Positions 1 to 7,805 of a DNA stretch of 36,491 nucleotides are shown piece by piece. Below the pieces are notes generated by a model, which ran no database searches, was not told the DNA's origin, and saw nothing but the letters and a program-made list of their open reading frames with translations. The position numbers and the translations under genes were made by a program. The DNA lies in contig NZ_ABCQ01000046.1 in NCBI RefSeq assembly GCF_000170855.1, positions 1-36,491 of the forward strand. The letters run 5' to 3'. Source of the stretch: Moritella sp. PE36. Its GTDB lineage: Bacteria > Pseudomonadota > Gammaproteobacteria > Enterobacterales > Moritellaceae. Each line of letters begins with the position of its first letter. The first letter of the stretch is position 1.

Positions 1-59
1 CCGCATTGCTATTTTTTAAATTCTATTTATTAAAATTATTCTAATACAAAGAGAACCCC

Positions 60-419
60 ATGACAGAAACAAATCCAATACAGACTAAATTCTTTGCTGA
101 CTTAAAACCTAGCCAACAAGTTTGGGGCTTACAAGATAGAACCGGTGAAGAATGGGTTGTATGTGATTCGGTTAATTTCGAAGACACAGATGCAATGCCA
201 CTTTGGTCTACAGAAGCACTTGCTAGAATACATTGCTGTGATGAATGGAAATCGTATAAACCAGCGGCTATCTCTGTATCTGACTTACTTGAATTCTGGA
301 TTGAAGATCTGAATGAAGACAATGTGATCATTGGTCTTAACTGGGAATCTGAAGGCGAATGTGCCGAACTTGAACTCGCTGAATTTACCCAAGCAGTTGT
401 AGATATCGAAGCGCTTTAA
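60..419 (+). CDS. DUF2750 domain protein
   Basis: A 119-residue acidic soluble protein of unknown function. The pattern QVWGLQDRTGEEW near residues 20-32, followed by PLWSTEALA, a DEW motif and a closing IGLNW, is typical of the DUF2750 family, which is a single small domain of about this length, so the gene looks complete. No signal peptide or membrane segment is visible. The start has a GAGA purine stretch about eight bases upstream. It appears monocistronic and is followed by a strong hairpin. The family name rests on recalled sequence pattern; no biochemical role is known to me. Confidence 0.85.
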   Translation: MTETNPIQTKFFADLKPSQQVWGLQDRTGEEWVVCDSVNFEDTDAMPLWSTEALARIHCCDEWKSYKPAAISVSDLLEFWIEDLNEDNVIIGLNWESEGECAELELAEFTQAVVDIEAL

Positions 420-447
420 TAACTCGGTTCGATTAATACAACAAATA

Positions 448-477
448 AAGTGCTTAGCTGAAATCAGTTAAGCACTT
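448..477. terminator. Hairpin terminator between convergent genes
   Basis: A near-perfect 14-bp inverted repeat (AAGTGCTTAGCTGA and its partner, one G-T pair, two-base centre) lies between the stop of the DUF2750 gene and the stop of the convergent membrane protein gene. The T-run is weak on both strands, so a bidirectional terminator is likely but not certain. Confidence 0.5.
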
Positions 478-536
478 ACTTGCTACAGCCATCCGCTTTA
501 AAATAAGAATAAAGTGAATATCTTATTTACCAAGTA

Positions 537-1235
537 TTAAACCAAAGTAAACATCGACCAGTCACACAACATATCAAGCGTAGTCTCGATTTCAGGCGTC
601 GTCGTCCAAAGCACGCCAACGGCTATCATCATCCCCAACAGCAACAATTTATTGTCCAAATCGACTAGTTTCAATGCCGATCCAAATGACCGTTTTATCC
701 TAATATTACGTAAGTCGACACTGTATATTTCATCTAACAGCAAGTGTATAAAGCCACCTAGAAATACAAAACCGCCAGACAACCAGGCAAGACTATCCGC
801 CTTATTTGAATTAATACCATCCACATTAGCAATGATTTGTGTCGTCAGCAGCCCACACAAGGCCAGAAACAATAAAGAATGACAACTGCCTCTGTGCACC
901 GTTAAACGTTCAAAAATAGTCCTTAATCCATACTTCATCACCCCATAAGTCACGACAGGAATAGCGATAACCTTTAGAAAGCTCAAATCCCCCATATCCT
1001 CATCAATAATGTAACGCATGACGATCAAAATGATGGCAAAAGCAAAAAGGTTAAAGATGGTATCGAGTGATGTCGAGTTATCGGAATCAATGTCAGGTAA
1101 TAAACCACCCATAGTGCCTAAGAACCACAGCCAAATAGCGGTATTAAGTTCAATATGCCCAGCAGCGACTAAACTTGCAGAAGATAACCCTGTTAATAAC
1201 GCCGCTACATTCAAATGTGTATTAAAATTTGCCAT
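537..1235 (-). CDS. YdjM-family membrane-bound metal-dependent hydrolase-like protein
   Basis: A 232-residue inner-membrane protein with about five hydrophobic segments. Family motifs are visible: NTHLN near residue 5, GLLPDIDSD near 44-52, HRGSCHSLL near 115-123 and GGFIHLLLDEIYS near 160-172. These His/Asp clusters at membrane borders mark the LexA-regulated YdjM family (DUF457-like 'metal-dependent hydrolase'). The actual substrate is unknown. Start: ATGGCAAAT preceded by AAGG at suitable spacing. It is transcribed away from the small membrane peptide gene, and a repeat hairpin lies in the shared upstream region. No LexA box was recognised. Confidence 0.75.
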   Translation of the reverse strand: MANFNTHLNVAALLTGLSSASLVAAGHIELNTAIWLWFLGTMGGLLPDIDSDNSTSLDTIFNLFAFAIILIVMRYIIDEDMGDLSFLKVIAIPVVTYGVMKYGLRTIFERLTVHRGSCHSLLFLALCGLLTTQIIANVDGINSNKADSLAWLSGGFVFLGGFIHLLLDEIYSVDLRNIRIKRSFGSALKLVDLDNKLLLLGMMIAVGVLWTTTPEIETTLDMLCDWSMFTLV

Positions 1236-1268
1236 TACGGCCTTACATAATAGAGTTTAATGCTGCAT

Positions 1269-1317
1269 TATACCCAAGCTACTTCAAGATGCTATATTTT
1301 GAAGTAGCTTGGGTATA
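1269..1317. repeat. Solo terminal-repeat hairpin (49 bp) of the MITE-like element
   Basis: Two perfect 19-bp arms beginning TATACCCAAGCTACTTCAA are separated by 11 bases. The arms match the terminal inverted repeats of the 264-bp elements at 30372 and 33452, so this looks like a fused-ends derivative with the internal sequence removed. It sits between the divergent starts at 1235 and 1360. Confidence 0.8.
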
Positions 1318-1359
1318 TATGATAGATAAGAATTAATTAATCACTGAAATGGAATTATT

Positions 1360-1539
1360 ATGTTTAAACTTATCGCGATTGCTTTATTCGGTCTGGGTAT
1401 TTATTTTGGTGTTAACTACGCTGACGAAATAAATAACGTCGTAGAAAGTGATGAATTCGAACAAATACAAGAAAAAATATTTAACTTTATCGACAATAAA
1501 GATGAAATTATAGAGAAGTTCGAAGAAATTAAAGATTAA
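1360..1539 (+). CDS. Small single-pass membrane protein (59 aa)
   Basis: ATG with GGAA six bases upstream opens 59 codons ending in TAA. Residues 1-20 (MFKLIAIALFGLGIYFGVNY) are a hydrophobic membrane helix. The remaining 39 residues are highly charged, rich in Glu, Asp, Lys and Ile, and probably form an amphipathic helix. A perfect hairpin follows the stop. The coding evidence is the ribosome binding site, the clean membrane-plus-charged design and the following hairpin. I do not recognise a family. It could be a small membrane regulator, but that is inference only. Confidence 0.6.
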   Translation: MFKLIAIALFGLGIYFGVNYADEINNVVESDEFEQIQEKIFNFIDNKDEIIEKFEEIKD

Positions 1540-1549
1540 GTGAATAGCA

Positions 1550-1575
1550 AATGGGTCATCAATAACATGACCCAT
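1550..1575. terminator. Hairpin after the small membrane protein gene
   Basis: Perfect 10-bp arms AATGGGTCAT / ATGACCCATT separated by six bases, eleven nucleotides past the stop codon at 1539. It is not followed by a real T-run, so termination strength is uncertain. Confidence 0.45.
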
Positions 1576-1592
1576 TATGAAATATTTATGTA

Positions 1593-1637
1593 CTATATCT
1601 TGAAGTACTATATTTTGAAGTAACCTAGGTATATAAA
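1593..1637. repeat. Decayed half-copy of the MITE terminal repeat
   Basis: TTTTGAAGTAACCTAGGTAT matches the right arm of the repeat at 1269-1317 with a few substitutions, preceded by a scrambled CTTGAAGTACTATA segment. It lies just past the 3' end of the yidA-like gene. Confidence 0.5.
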
Positions 1638-1642
1638 TAGTG

Positions 1643-2452
1643 CTACTTATTTAACACAAATTCTTCAATTACCAGTGCGACACCATCGTCATTATGGCTG
1701 GCGGTAATATGATTAGCGATGGCTTTAATGTCATCACTGGCATTAGCCATGGCGACGCCCAAACCAGCATATTCTAACATTTGCTTATCGTTACCGGCGT
1801 CACCCATACAAATCACTTCATCAGCGTTAATGCCAAACTGTTGTGCAATGGCTTTAACACCGATACCTTTGTGGCTGTCGGTATGAAGAAACTCTAAAAA
1901 GAACGGCGCACTTTGCAAAATGTTATATTGCTCGTAGAGTGATGCTGGTAATTGCGCAATCGCGGCTGATAGTTTTTCTGGCTCGTCAATCATCATCACT
2001 TTTAGCATTGCTTCATCATCACTTAGGGTACTAAAGTCCACTTCAGTGATAGGCAGACCATTAATTTTAGCTTCATGGTCGGTATAGTAATTATGTTTAG
2101 GGGTGATCAGTCCCGCGTTTACCGAAAATGCATGCACGTGCACACCAAGCTTGTTGGCTAATTCGGCAAGTTTTTTGGCATCTGCCCCCGTCACCGTTTG
2201 GCTACGCAACAACTGTTTGTCCGCGACTTGATAAACTAAACTGCCATTGTAACAAGCAACGTAATCATCTTTACCTGTCATACCCAATTCTTCTAGCGCC
2301 CAATTCATGCCTTCAAGTGGTCGTCCTGAAGCAAGCACGACACGCGTGCCCTGTGCTATTGCAGCAAGGATCGCTTGCTTATTACGCGGTGAAATAGCAC
2401 CTTGAGAATTAAGCAAAGTGCCATCCATATCTAACGCGATTAATTTATACAT
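1643..2452 (-). CDS. yidA: HAD-superfamily sugar phosphatase, YidA/Cof type
   Basis: A 269-residue cytosolic phosphatase of the Cof-like type IIB HAD family, which hydrolyses sugar phosphates and related phosphoesters with Mg2+. HAD motif I is LDMDGTLL with nucleophile Asp8 and Asp10. Motif II is the Ser of VVLASGRP near residue 42. The cap domain follows, with LKVMMIDEP and SAPFFLEFL as in E. coli YidA. Lys near 195 (HKGIGVKA) is motif III, and CMGDAGNDKQML near 215 is motif IV. Length matches the family (about 270). Substrate assignment is by homology pattern only. It appears monocistronic and is separated from the upstream gene by a terminator. Confidence 0.88.
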   Translation of the reverse strand: MYKLIALDMDGTLLNSQGAISPRNKQAILAAIAQGTRVVLASGRPLEGMNWALEELGMTGKDDYVACYNGSLVYQVADKQLLRSQTVTGADAKKLAELANKLGVHVHAFSVNAGLITPKHNYYTDHEAKINGLPITEVDFSTLSDDEAMLKVMMIDEPEKLSAAIAQLPASLYEQYNILQSAPFFLEFLHTDSHKGIGVKAIAQQFGINADEVICMGDAGNDKQMLEYAGLGVAMANASDDIKAIANHITASHNDDGVALVIEEFVLNK

Positions 2453-2571
2453 ACAACCTCAGGAAATTACGTTCAACAATATTGTGGTTATATTACAACA
2501 AAGAGGTAGGTGATTCAGCAGTAAATACACAATACCCCAAACACGTCACACTTTAATGTAATAAACACACA

Positions 2572-2613
2572 TAAAAAAGCGGTGGCATTGAATTAACTCA
2601 ATACCACCGCTTC
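2572..2613 (-). terminator. Rho-independent terminator
   Basis: Arms AAGCGGTGGCATTGA and TCAATACCACCGCTT form a long GC-rich stem. On the minus strand the stem is followed by TTTTTT (plus-strand A-run 2573-2578), placing it downstream of the cold-shock-domain gene that ends at 2713. Confidence 0.85.
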
Positions 2614-2630
2614 ATATTTTATATCATGTC

Positions 2631-2661
2631 CAAAGACAGTCTTTGCTCGATAACATCGAGC
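2631..2661. other. Two adjacent small palindromes
   Basis: CAAAGACAGTCTTTG (perfect around one base) is followed directly by GCTCGAT-AACATCGAGC. Both lie in the 3' untranslated stretch of the cold-shock-domain gene, before its terminator. They may fold as RNA hairpins; function unknown. Confidence 0.4.
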
Positions 2662-2712
2662 TATTTCAATGTGCCGTATTAACGAACTATATCAACAGTC
2701 CATATTAACAAA

Positions 2713-3375
2713 CTACATAGAAATTGCGAAAACGGCACCTAGAATAACAACCGCGCCTACTAGTAGTAGCGGGTTAAATTTACGTAATTGCTTTGCTTTC
2801 GCTTTAATTTCAGTATTACTTACACGCTGAAACTGCCCTGCTACGGCTGTAACGTTAGCGTCAATGATTGCTACAGATTCATCACATTCCACGTCGTTAT
2901 TACACGGAACATCTTCTGTAACTAATGCAAAGTCACCACTAAATGAATGCATAGTGAAATCTTCACCACCTTCAGAGAAGGTCTTCTTTTCCACATTTGT
3001 ATTTAAAATAGCATTACAACCGATGTCTGCCGCCAATTGCTTAATATGGCTACGACCTTCGTTTTGATCTTTAAAGAAACGTGTGCTTAGTGTATATCTT
3101 GCAACAACATGCCCGTATCTTGGTTGATTGCTTTTCGCTGTGAAAAAAGCAACCAACTGTTTTTTAAAGTTAACATCCGGTACGTGGACTTGTTTTGCGG
3201 CAAGGCCTTTTGGTGTTGTTGTTGGTTCGAATTCGACAACAACATCCTTCACCAATTTAGATTCATTGGCCTTATCGAGCAAGCTCGACACATGTAAGAA
3301 ATAACTCTCGCCATCATCGCCACAAATAAAACCAAACTTCTTTGCAGAAATGTACGATATAATTTTTCCTTTCAC
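2713..3375 (-). CDS. Cold-shock-domain protein with C-terminal membrane anchor
   Basis: A 220-residue protein. Residues 1-68 are a cold-shock (OB-fold) nucleic-acid-binding domain: [17 protein letters not shown] carries the RNP1-like KFGFI and SYFLHVSSL the RNP2-like segment. Residues 70-155 form an uncharacterised middle domain with an [10 protein letters not shown] pattern and alternating strands. Residues 199-219 ([18 protein letters not shown]) are a hydrophobic C-terminal helix preceded by basic [10 protein letters not shown], so the domain probably faces the cytoplasm as a tail-anchored protein. Ordinary Csp proteins are about 70 residues and soluble, so the architecture is unusual. Its start lies 33 bases after the deformylase stop on the same strand, so the two may be co-transcribed. 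Confidence 0.7.
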   Translation of the reverse strand: MKGKIISYISAKKFGFICGDDGESYFLHVSSLLDKANESKLVKDVVVEFEPTTTPKGLAAKQVHVPDVNFKKQLVAFFTAKSNQPRYGHVVARYTLSTRFFKDQNEGRSHIKQLAADIGCNAILNTNVEKKTFSEGGEDFTMHSFSGDFALVTEDVPCNNDVECDESVAIIDANVTAVAGQFQRVSNTEIKAKAKQLRKFNPLLLVGAVVILGAVFAISM

Positions 3376-3407
3376 TTAACTTTGCTCCTTCAGTATCGCT
3401 TTAGACC

Positions 3408-3914
3408 TTATTCGGCCATTTCTTTAATTGTTTTTTTAACTTTTTTCAGTGCCATTTTCTTTTTCAATGGCGACAGGTAATCAATAAAAAGCGTACCTTT
3501 AAGATGATCAATCTCGTGTTGCATTGCAATCGCTAAGAAGCCATCGTCATTGATTTCGATTTCGTTGCCTTCGCGATCCAATGCCGTTACTTTCACTTTC
3601 GTAAAACGTTCAACATCTGCATAGTAACCAGGAATAGATAAACACCCTTCTTGACCACTTTCTTTGTTTTCACCTTCAACAACAACAGGGTTGATTAATA
3701 CCATAGGTTCATTACGACCCTCTGAAATATCAATAACAACAACGGCTTCTTTACGACCAACTTGCGTTGAAGCAAGACCAATACCGTCGTCTGTTTTGTA
3801 CATAGTATCAAGCATGTCATCGATCAATGTTTGAACTGTACTTACATCTGCTACTTTTTCAGCGGGTATCTCTAATTTTTTGTTTGGTGCCGTAAGAATA
3901 GTTAATACTGCCAT
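3408..3914 (-). CDS. def: Peptide deformylase
   Basis: A 168-residue cytosolic metalloenzyme that removes the formyl group from the initiator Met of nascent proteins. All three deformylase motifs are present: GIGLASTQ at 44-51, EGCLS at 89-93 with metal-binding Cys91, and QHEIDH at 132-137 with metal ligands His133 and His137 and catalytic Glu134. The C-terminal LFIDYLSPLKKK matches type I enzymes. The usual partner fmt is not adjacent, so this may be a second, stand-alone def copy; that is inference. Start ATGGCAGTA gives the normal N-terminus. Confidence 0.93.
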   Translation of the reverse strand: MAVLTILTAPNKKLEIPAEKVADVSTVQTLIDDMLDTMYKTDDGIGLASTQVGRKEAVVVIDISEGRNEPMVLINPVVVEGENKESGQEGCLSIPGYYADVERFTKVKVTALDREGNEIEINDDGFLAIAMQHEIDHLKGTLFIDYLSPLKKKMALKKVKKTIKEMAE

Positions 3915-4222
3915 ATGTCTTTGAATCCCGGTTTTGTTAATATATTACAAACGTGCGTATTTTAAGCGCCACATTATAGCCCATAATTGGGTGTAGTTTC
4001 TAGTTGATAAATTGCGATTACCAAGAGATATATGAAACTTATGTATATTTAGTTCATATAGATGGCAAATCTATGCCTTAACAACATGTTTTTTGACTAT
4101 TTACATTCTCTGTTAGGCCTTTTTAACTACACTTAGTATTAATACCTCAATATCGTATTGCTTTACGCATAGGCATGAGTAAACAGAATAACACGCATAG
4201 AATACGATAAGCGCATAGGTTA
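3915..4222. other. Divergent intergenic region with no recognised gene
   Basis: This 308-bp AT-rich stretch separates the divergent deformylase and slyB-like genes and must contain both promoters. No open frame with a ribosome binding site, tRNA or strong hairpin was seen. Confidence 0.4.
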
Positions 4223-4225
4223 ATG

Positions 4226-4699
4226 ATGAAAACATATTATCTACTCTTACCTTTAATGGTAATAAGCACGGTTAACCTTGGCTGTTCAAGTAACCCTTAT
4301 GGCGACAGCTACGATGTTGCAGATACGCGAAAAGTGCAAACAGTTAATTATGGTGTGGTGGTGAGTGCCGCGCCAGTAAATATTGAGGGTGATAAAGGCA
4401 GCAGTACTGTGGGTACAATTGCAGGTGGCGCTGTGGGTGGTATATTAGGGTCTAAAATCGGTGGTGGTTCTGGATCAGATATTGCGGCAATCGGCGGGGC
4501 TATCTTGGGGGGCGTCGCAGGTAATAAAGCTGCACAAGGGCTCACTAAACGTCACGGCGTTAATTTAACCATCAAACTGGACTCCGGTAAAACGATTGCT
4601 GTGGTGCAAGAGGTTAACCCTAATATGCTATTTAGAATGGGTCAGCGGGTACAAATTAACCAGCAAGGTGGCACAGCGCGGGTTGTTCCGCTTAATTAA
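4226..4699 (+). CDS. slyB: SlyB/Pcp-type outer membrane lipoprotein with glycine zipper
   Basis: 157 residues from the second of two tandem ATGs, chosen because AGG lies about six bases upstream; the first ATG at 4223 adds one Met. A hydrophobic signal ends in a lipobox, VNLGC, so the mature protein starts at a lipidated Cys. The middle is a glycine-zipper double helix (GTIAGGAVGGILGSKIGGG, then AIGGAILGGVAGNKAAQG). The C-terminal beta-rich part (VNLTIKLDSGKTIAVVQE, MGQRVQINQ) matches SlyB/Pcp 17-kDa surface lipoproteins, which are usually 155-160 residues. Role: outer-membrane integrity, often PhoP-linked in enterics; no PhoP box was looked for successfully here. Confidence 0.85.
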   Translation: MKTYYLLLPLMVISTVNLGCSSNPYGDSYDVADTRKVQTVNYGVVVSAAPVNIEGDKGSSTVGTIAGGAVGGILGSKIGGGSGSDIAAIGGAILGGVAGNKAAQGLTKRHGVNLTIKLDSGKTIAVVQEVNPNMLFRMGQRVQINQQGGTARVVPLN

Positions 4700-4755
4700 T
4701 GATGCAGTACCACGTTCGATTCATTAGACCCTGTTAGTATTCAACTCATCACGAT

Positions 4756-5052
4756 TTATTTAAGACTCGCGTAATAAGCAGATACGTTAACAATATCAGC
4801 ATCCGATAATGCCATGACCATGCCTTTCATGGTTGGATCTTGACGCTTACCTGATTTAAAATCTTTCAGCTGTTTCACCAGATACATTGCTTTTTGTCCC
4901 GCTAGATTCGGGTACATAGGGATCGAAGAGATCCCCGCTACACCATGACAGGCCATGCACATACCGGCTTTAGCCTTACCAGCCTCGATATCAGCTGCTA
5001 CCGCTGGTATTGTAAACATTCCGGCTAAGATTAATAATGTTATTTTTTTCAT
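4756..5052 (-). CDS. Periplasmic class I cytochrome c (c553-like)
   Basis: A 98-residue precursor with a signal peptide ending near residue 19 (IPAVAA) and one haem site, CMACH at 32-36. Met residues in the [13 protein letters not shown] segment near 75-87 supply the likely sixth haem ligand. The mature size of about 79 residues suits a small soluble electron shuttle. GGAGGAAAGAA lies just before the ATG. It is the last gene of the molybdoenzyme operon but is separated from the large subunit by a hairpin with a T-run. Context suggests it hands electrons to, or accepts them from, the Rieske/molybdenum enzyme. The partner assignment is inference. Confidence 0.88.
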   Translation of the reverse strand: MKKITLLILAGMFTIPAVAADIEAGKAKAGMCMACHGVAGISSIPMYPNLAGQKAMYLVKQLKDFKSGKRQDPTMKGMVMALSDADIVNVSAYYASLK

Positions 5053-5079
5053 TTCTTTCCTCCTTCATTCAGGCCTTAA

Positions 5080-5100
5080 AAGAGGGCTGTTACCAGCCCG
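5080..5100 (-). terminator. Intra-operon terminator or attenuator
   Basis: On the minus strand GGGCTG-GTAA-CAGCCC is followed by TCTTTT. It lies eight bases past the stop of the large molybdenum subunit and about 32 bases before the cytochrome c start, so it probably lowers but need not abolish cytochrome expression from the operon promoter. Confidence 0.65.
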
Positions 5101-5106
5101 TTTTAT

Positions 5107-7803
5107 TTAAACAATATTTCGCGGTGCAAAAGAGAAAGCACGGAATTCATGTTTATATTTAGACTCACCAATTTTCCTGATCTTCGATACACCCATTTTA
5201 AAGTTGTAGTTACCACTGATCTGGTCAACAACTCGTGTAGTAAGTGAATTTGATGGCTGGCGCATGTCAATCATATTGGCATACAGCGCCCCCTGCTTGG
5301 TTGCAGACGTCACAATTGCCACCGCAGTCACCGCGGCTTTATCAAGCTGGATATGACCGTTTTTCAGCAAGCTGCTGAATTGGAAATCATCGCCTTTAAC
5401 ACCTAAGATCGTGTCTTTGAAATTTGCCACCCGATCAGAATACATCATCACTTGGTCGCCCGATTCAATGCCACGTTTCTTCGCATCTTCAGGGTGGATC
5501 TCAACCCAGTTTTCCGGCCAACGTTGTTGCACATATGCACGACGTTCAACATCATCAAAACCAGACTGCCAAATTTCGTTAACACGACCATTAGAGAACC
5601 ACAGCTCATCTTCTCTTGGTTGCAACCAAGCATAAAAGTCACTGAACAGATCCCAAGGGTGTTTCTGCAGATTGACCTTGCCTGTTTGGCTATTAAAAGC
5701 AGTTAACTGTTTCTTCAATACGTTCTGACCTTGTGGCCCATTTGCTAAACCTTTTTCAGCCAATGTTTCAGCGGTCATTTCAGTATCATGTAAACGTTTA
5801 GTACCCACTAACTTTTTAGTGTCGTAGTTATAGAAAACAGGTCCTTGAATACCTTCAGTGCCATATTCTCGCAGTTTTTGATGTAAGGTTTTACCTTCGA
5901 TATGAGCCGCCACTTTTATCATATGGAAATCTTTACGACTACCCCGACTAAAGCGTGATGCTTCTTCCGCTACATCGTTAGAATTTTCCCAATCAAAACC
6001 GTCAAAGCCCATGCGTTTTGCCAATTGACCGACAATCCACCAATCTGGTTGTGCTTGTCCTGGCGCATCATTGAATTTTTGGTAAAGGCGCAGACGTCGC
6101 TCACCATTGGCACGCATAAAGTCAACCTCACCCCAAGTGGCGGCAGGGAAAACGATATCTGCAAACTTAGCGCCGATTGGATCACGTAAATAAATATCTT
6201 GGTTGATCACCACCATGCCACCGGAGTCCGCACGTTTTTTCAAGGTATCGATGATCTCTTGTTTATCATAGCTATAGACTTGATGTGGGTTTGAGGTGAC
6301 TAATTCCCAGAATTTCTTCTGCAGACCTTGGCTACCACACATAGACTGGATCCACGTGGTACCAATAACATGCGCAAAACGGGTATGTCCTGAATATAAA
6401 TAACGGTCAGTATCCAATGCTCTACGACGACGCCCTGGTAGTTTTTCAGGTGATTTATTGCGGGGTAATTTACCGCCTGATTGACCACCACGTTGGTGAC
6501 CACCAAAGCGTCCCACAACACGCCCTTCACGACCACCAGCACCGACAACCGTGGCTAACGTTGAAATAGCGTTGGTATTGGCCGTATTGTTGGACCAGTA
6601 AAAGCCTTTCTCAATACCAATCGATGTTTTTGGACGTACGCCATTCACCGGTTTCGCCATCATTTCAGCCGCTTTGTAGATCTTAGCTACATCAATACCG
6701 GCCATTTTCGCTGCGTATTTCGGATCAAACTCGTCTTGTGCTTGGTTCCATTTTTTATAATCTTCAAAACCGTCCGTTTGGAATTTGCCCCAAGTGGTAC
6801 GCCACTGCCAAGGGGTATTACGGGTACCCTGACCAAAACCAGAGTTAGATTCCCATTTGTTATTTACCCATTTATCAATCCACTCATCATCCTGCCAACC
6901 ATTGTCCATGATCACGCGTAATATCGCGCCAATCACCAGGTTGTCAGAACCTGGGTTAAGATCGATATGTAAGCCACCATGTTTTTTCATGTAAGCAATA
7001 CCGGCGGTTTCTCTTGGATTCAAGATCACGGTTTTCATGCCGCGCTGAATAGCCGGCATCATAAATTGCGTGAACAAGATGGTCTTGGTTTCATACGGGT
7101 CGGTACCGCACACCATCAACGTATCGGCTGCGCCCCAATCGTCATAACTTGGGCCAAAGTTATCAAACCCCGCATCACGGAAACCCGGTGTAGAGGTTAC
7201 GTCCGACGGCGTATCATGGAAACTAAAGTTAGCCGTATTAATATGACGTAATGCATATTTGGTGATCGCATAGGTATTCTCAATATATTGATAAGAATAG
7301 GTTTTCACGCAATAGGCATTGGTACCGTGTTTATCAATAACATAACTACCCACCTCAGCAGCAATATCCAAGGCAAAATCCCAAGGCACAGGTTGTAAGC
7401 TACCACCGATCCGCACTAACGGTTGGGTTAAGCGGTCACGCGTGCCCGTTGCTGGGTTATACACCTTCTGCGCTAATAAGCCGCCGCGCATGGAAGAGTC
7501 ACCCATCTTATTAACCACTGTGCTGTCTTTGTCTGGCACGATGATAATATGATGCGGTTTGCCAAGGTGCATGACGACATTATGTTGTGATGGCGCAACC
7601 CAGGCTTGCAATGGCGCACTGGGGAAATCGATACCAAAGGCATTTTCGCTGGCTTTTTGGCCGCCACTGGCTTTTTCAATTGGCCAACGATACACTTTGT
7701 AACCACAAGCCACGATACAATAATCGCATGCTGTGGTGATCACTTCTGCATACGTTGGTGGCAACGGCGCATGGTCTTCTGGAATATAAAAATTAGTAGT
7801 CAT
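5107..7803 (-). CDS. idrA: Molybdopterin oxidoreductase large subunit, iodate reductase IdrA-like (AioA superfamily)
   Basis: An 898-residue Mo-bis-MGD enzyme of the DMSO reductase superfamily. The N-terminus resembles arsenite oxidase AioA: CDYCIVACGYKVYRWP gives Cys26, Cys29 and Cys33, and GDSSMRGG places Ser104 where a fourth Cys would bind a [4Fe-4S] cluster, indicating a [3Fe-4S] centre. It has no signal peptide, as expected if it is carried across by the TAT signal of the Rieske partner. Compared with recalled AioA active-site residues His195, Glu203, Arg419 and His423, this protein has His196, Ser204, Arg432 and His436, so the Glu is lost. Two di-haem peroxidase genes upstream point to iodate reductase rather than arsenite oxidase. 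An RGGQ...GRRRR segment near 438-460 differs from AioA. Residual alternative: another AioA-like oxidoreductase of unknown substrate. Confidence 0.8.
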   Translation of the reverse strand: MTTNFYIPEDHAPLPPTYAEVITTACDYCIVACGYKVYRWPIEKASGGQKASENAFGIDFPSAPLQAWVAPSQHNVVMHLGKPHHIIIVPDKDSTVVNKMGDSSMRGGLLAQKVYNPATGTRDRLTQPLVRIGGSLQPVPWDFALDIAAEVGSYVIDKHGTNAYCVKTYSYQYIENTYAITKYALRHINTANFSFHDTPSDVTSTPGFRDAGFDNFGPSYDDWGAADTLMVCGTDPYETKTILFTQFMMPAIQRGMKTVILNPRETAGIAYMKKHGGLHIDLNPGSDNLVIGAILRVIMDNGWQDDEWIDKWVNNKWESNSGFGQGTRNTPWQWRTTWGKFQTDGFEDYKKWNQAQDEFDPKYAAKMAGIDVAKIYKAAEMMAKPVNGVRPKTSIGIEKGFYWSNNTANTNAISTLATVVGAGGREGRVVGRFGGHQRGGQSGGKLPRNKSPEKLPGRRRRALDTDRYLYSGHTRFAHVIGTTWIQSMCGSQGLQKKFWELVTSNPHQVYSYDKQEIIDTLKKRADSGGMVVINQDIYLRDPIGAKFADIVFPAATWGEVDFMRANGERRLRLYQKFNDAPGQAQPDWWIVGQLAKRMGFDGFDWENSNDVAEEASRFSRGSRKDFHMIKVAAHIEGKTLHQKLREYGTEGIQGPVFYNYDTKKLVGTKRLHDTEMTAETLAEKGLANGPQGQNVLKKQLTAFNSQTGKVNLQKHPWDLFSDFYAWLQPREDELWFSNGRVNEIWQSGFDDVERRAYVQQRWPENWVEIHPEDAKKRGIESGDQVMMYSDRVANFKDTILGVKGDDFQFSSLLKNGHIQLDKAAVTAVAIVTSATKQGALYANMIDMRQPSNSLTTRVVDQISGNYNFKMGVSKIRKIGESKYKHEFRAFSFAPRNIV

Positions 7804-7805
7804 AA

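Noticed and set aside
5411-7251. Several long frames opposite or offset within the large subunit gene
   Set aside because: They are antisense or shifted shadows of a strongly conserved gene with full cofactor motifs; none has a ribosome binding site or protein pattern of its own.
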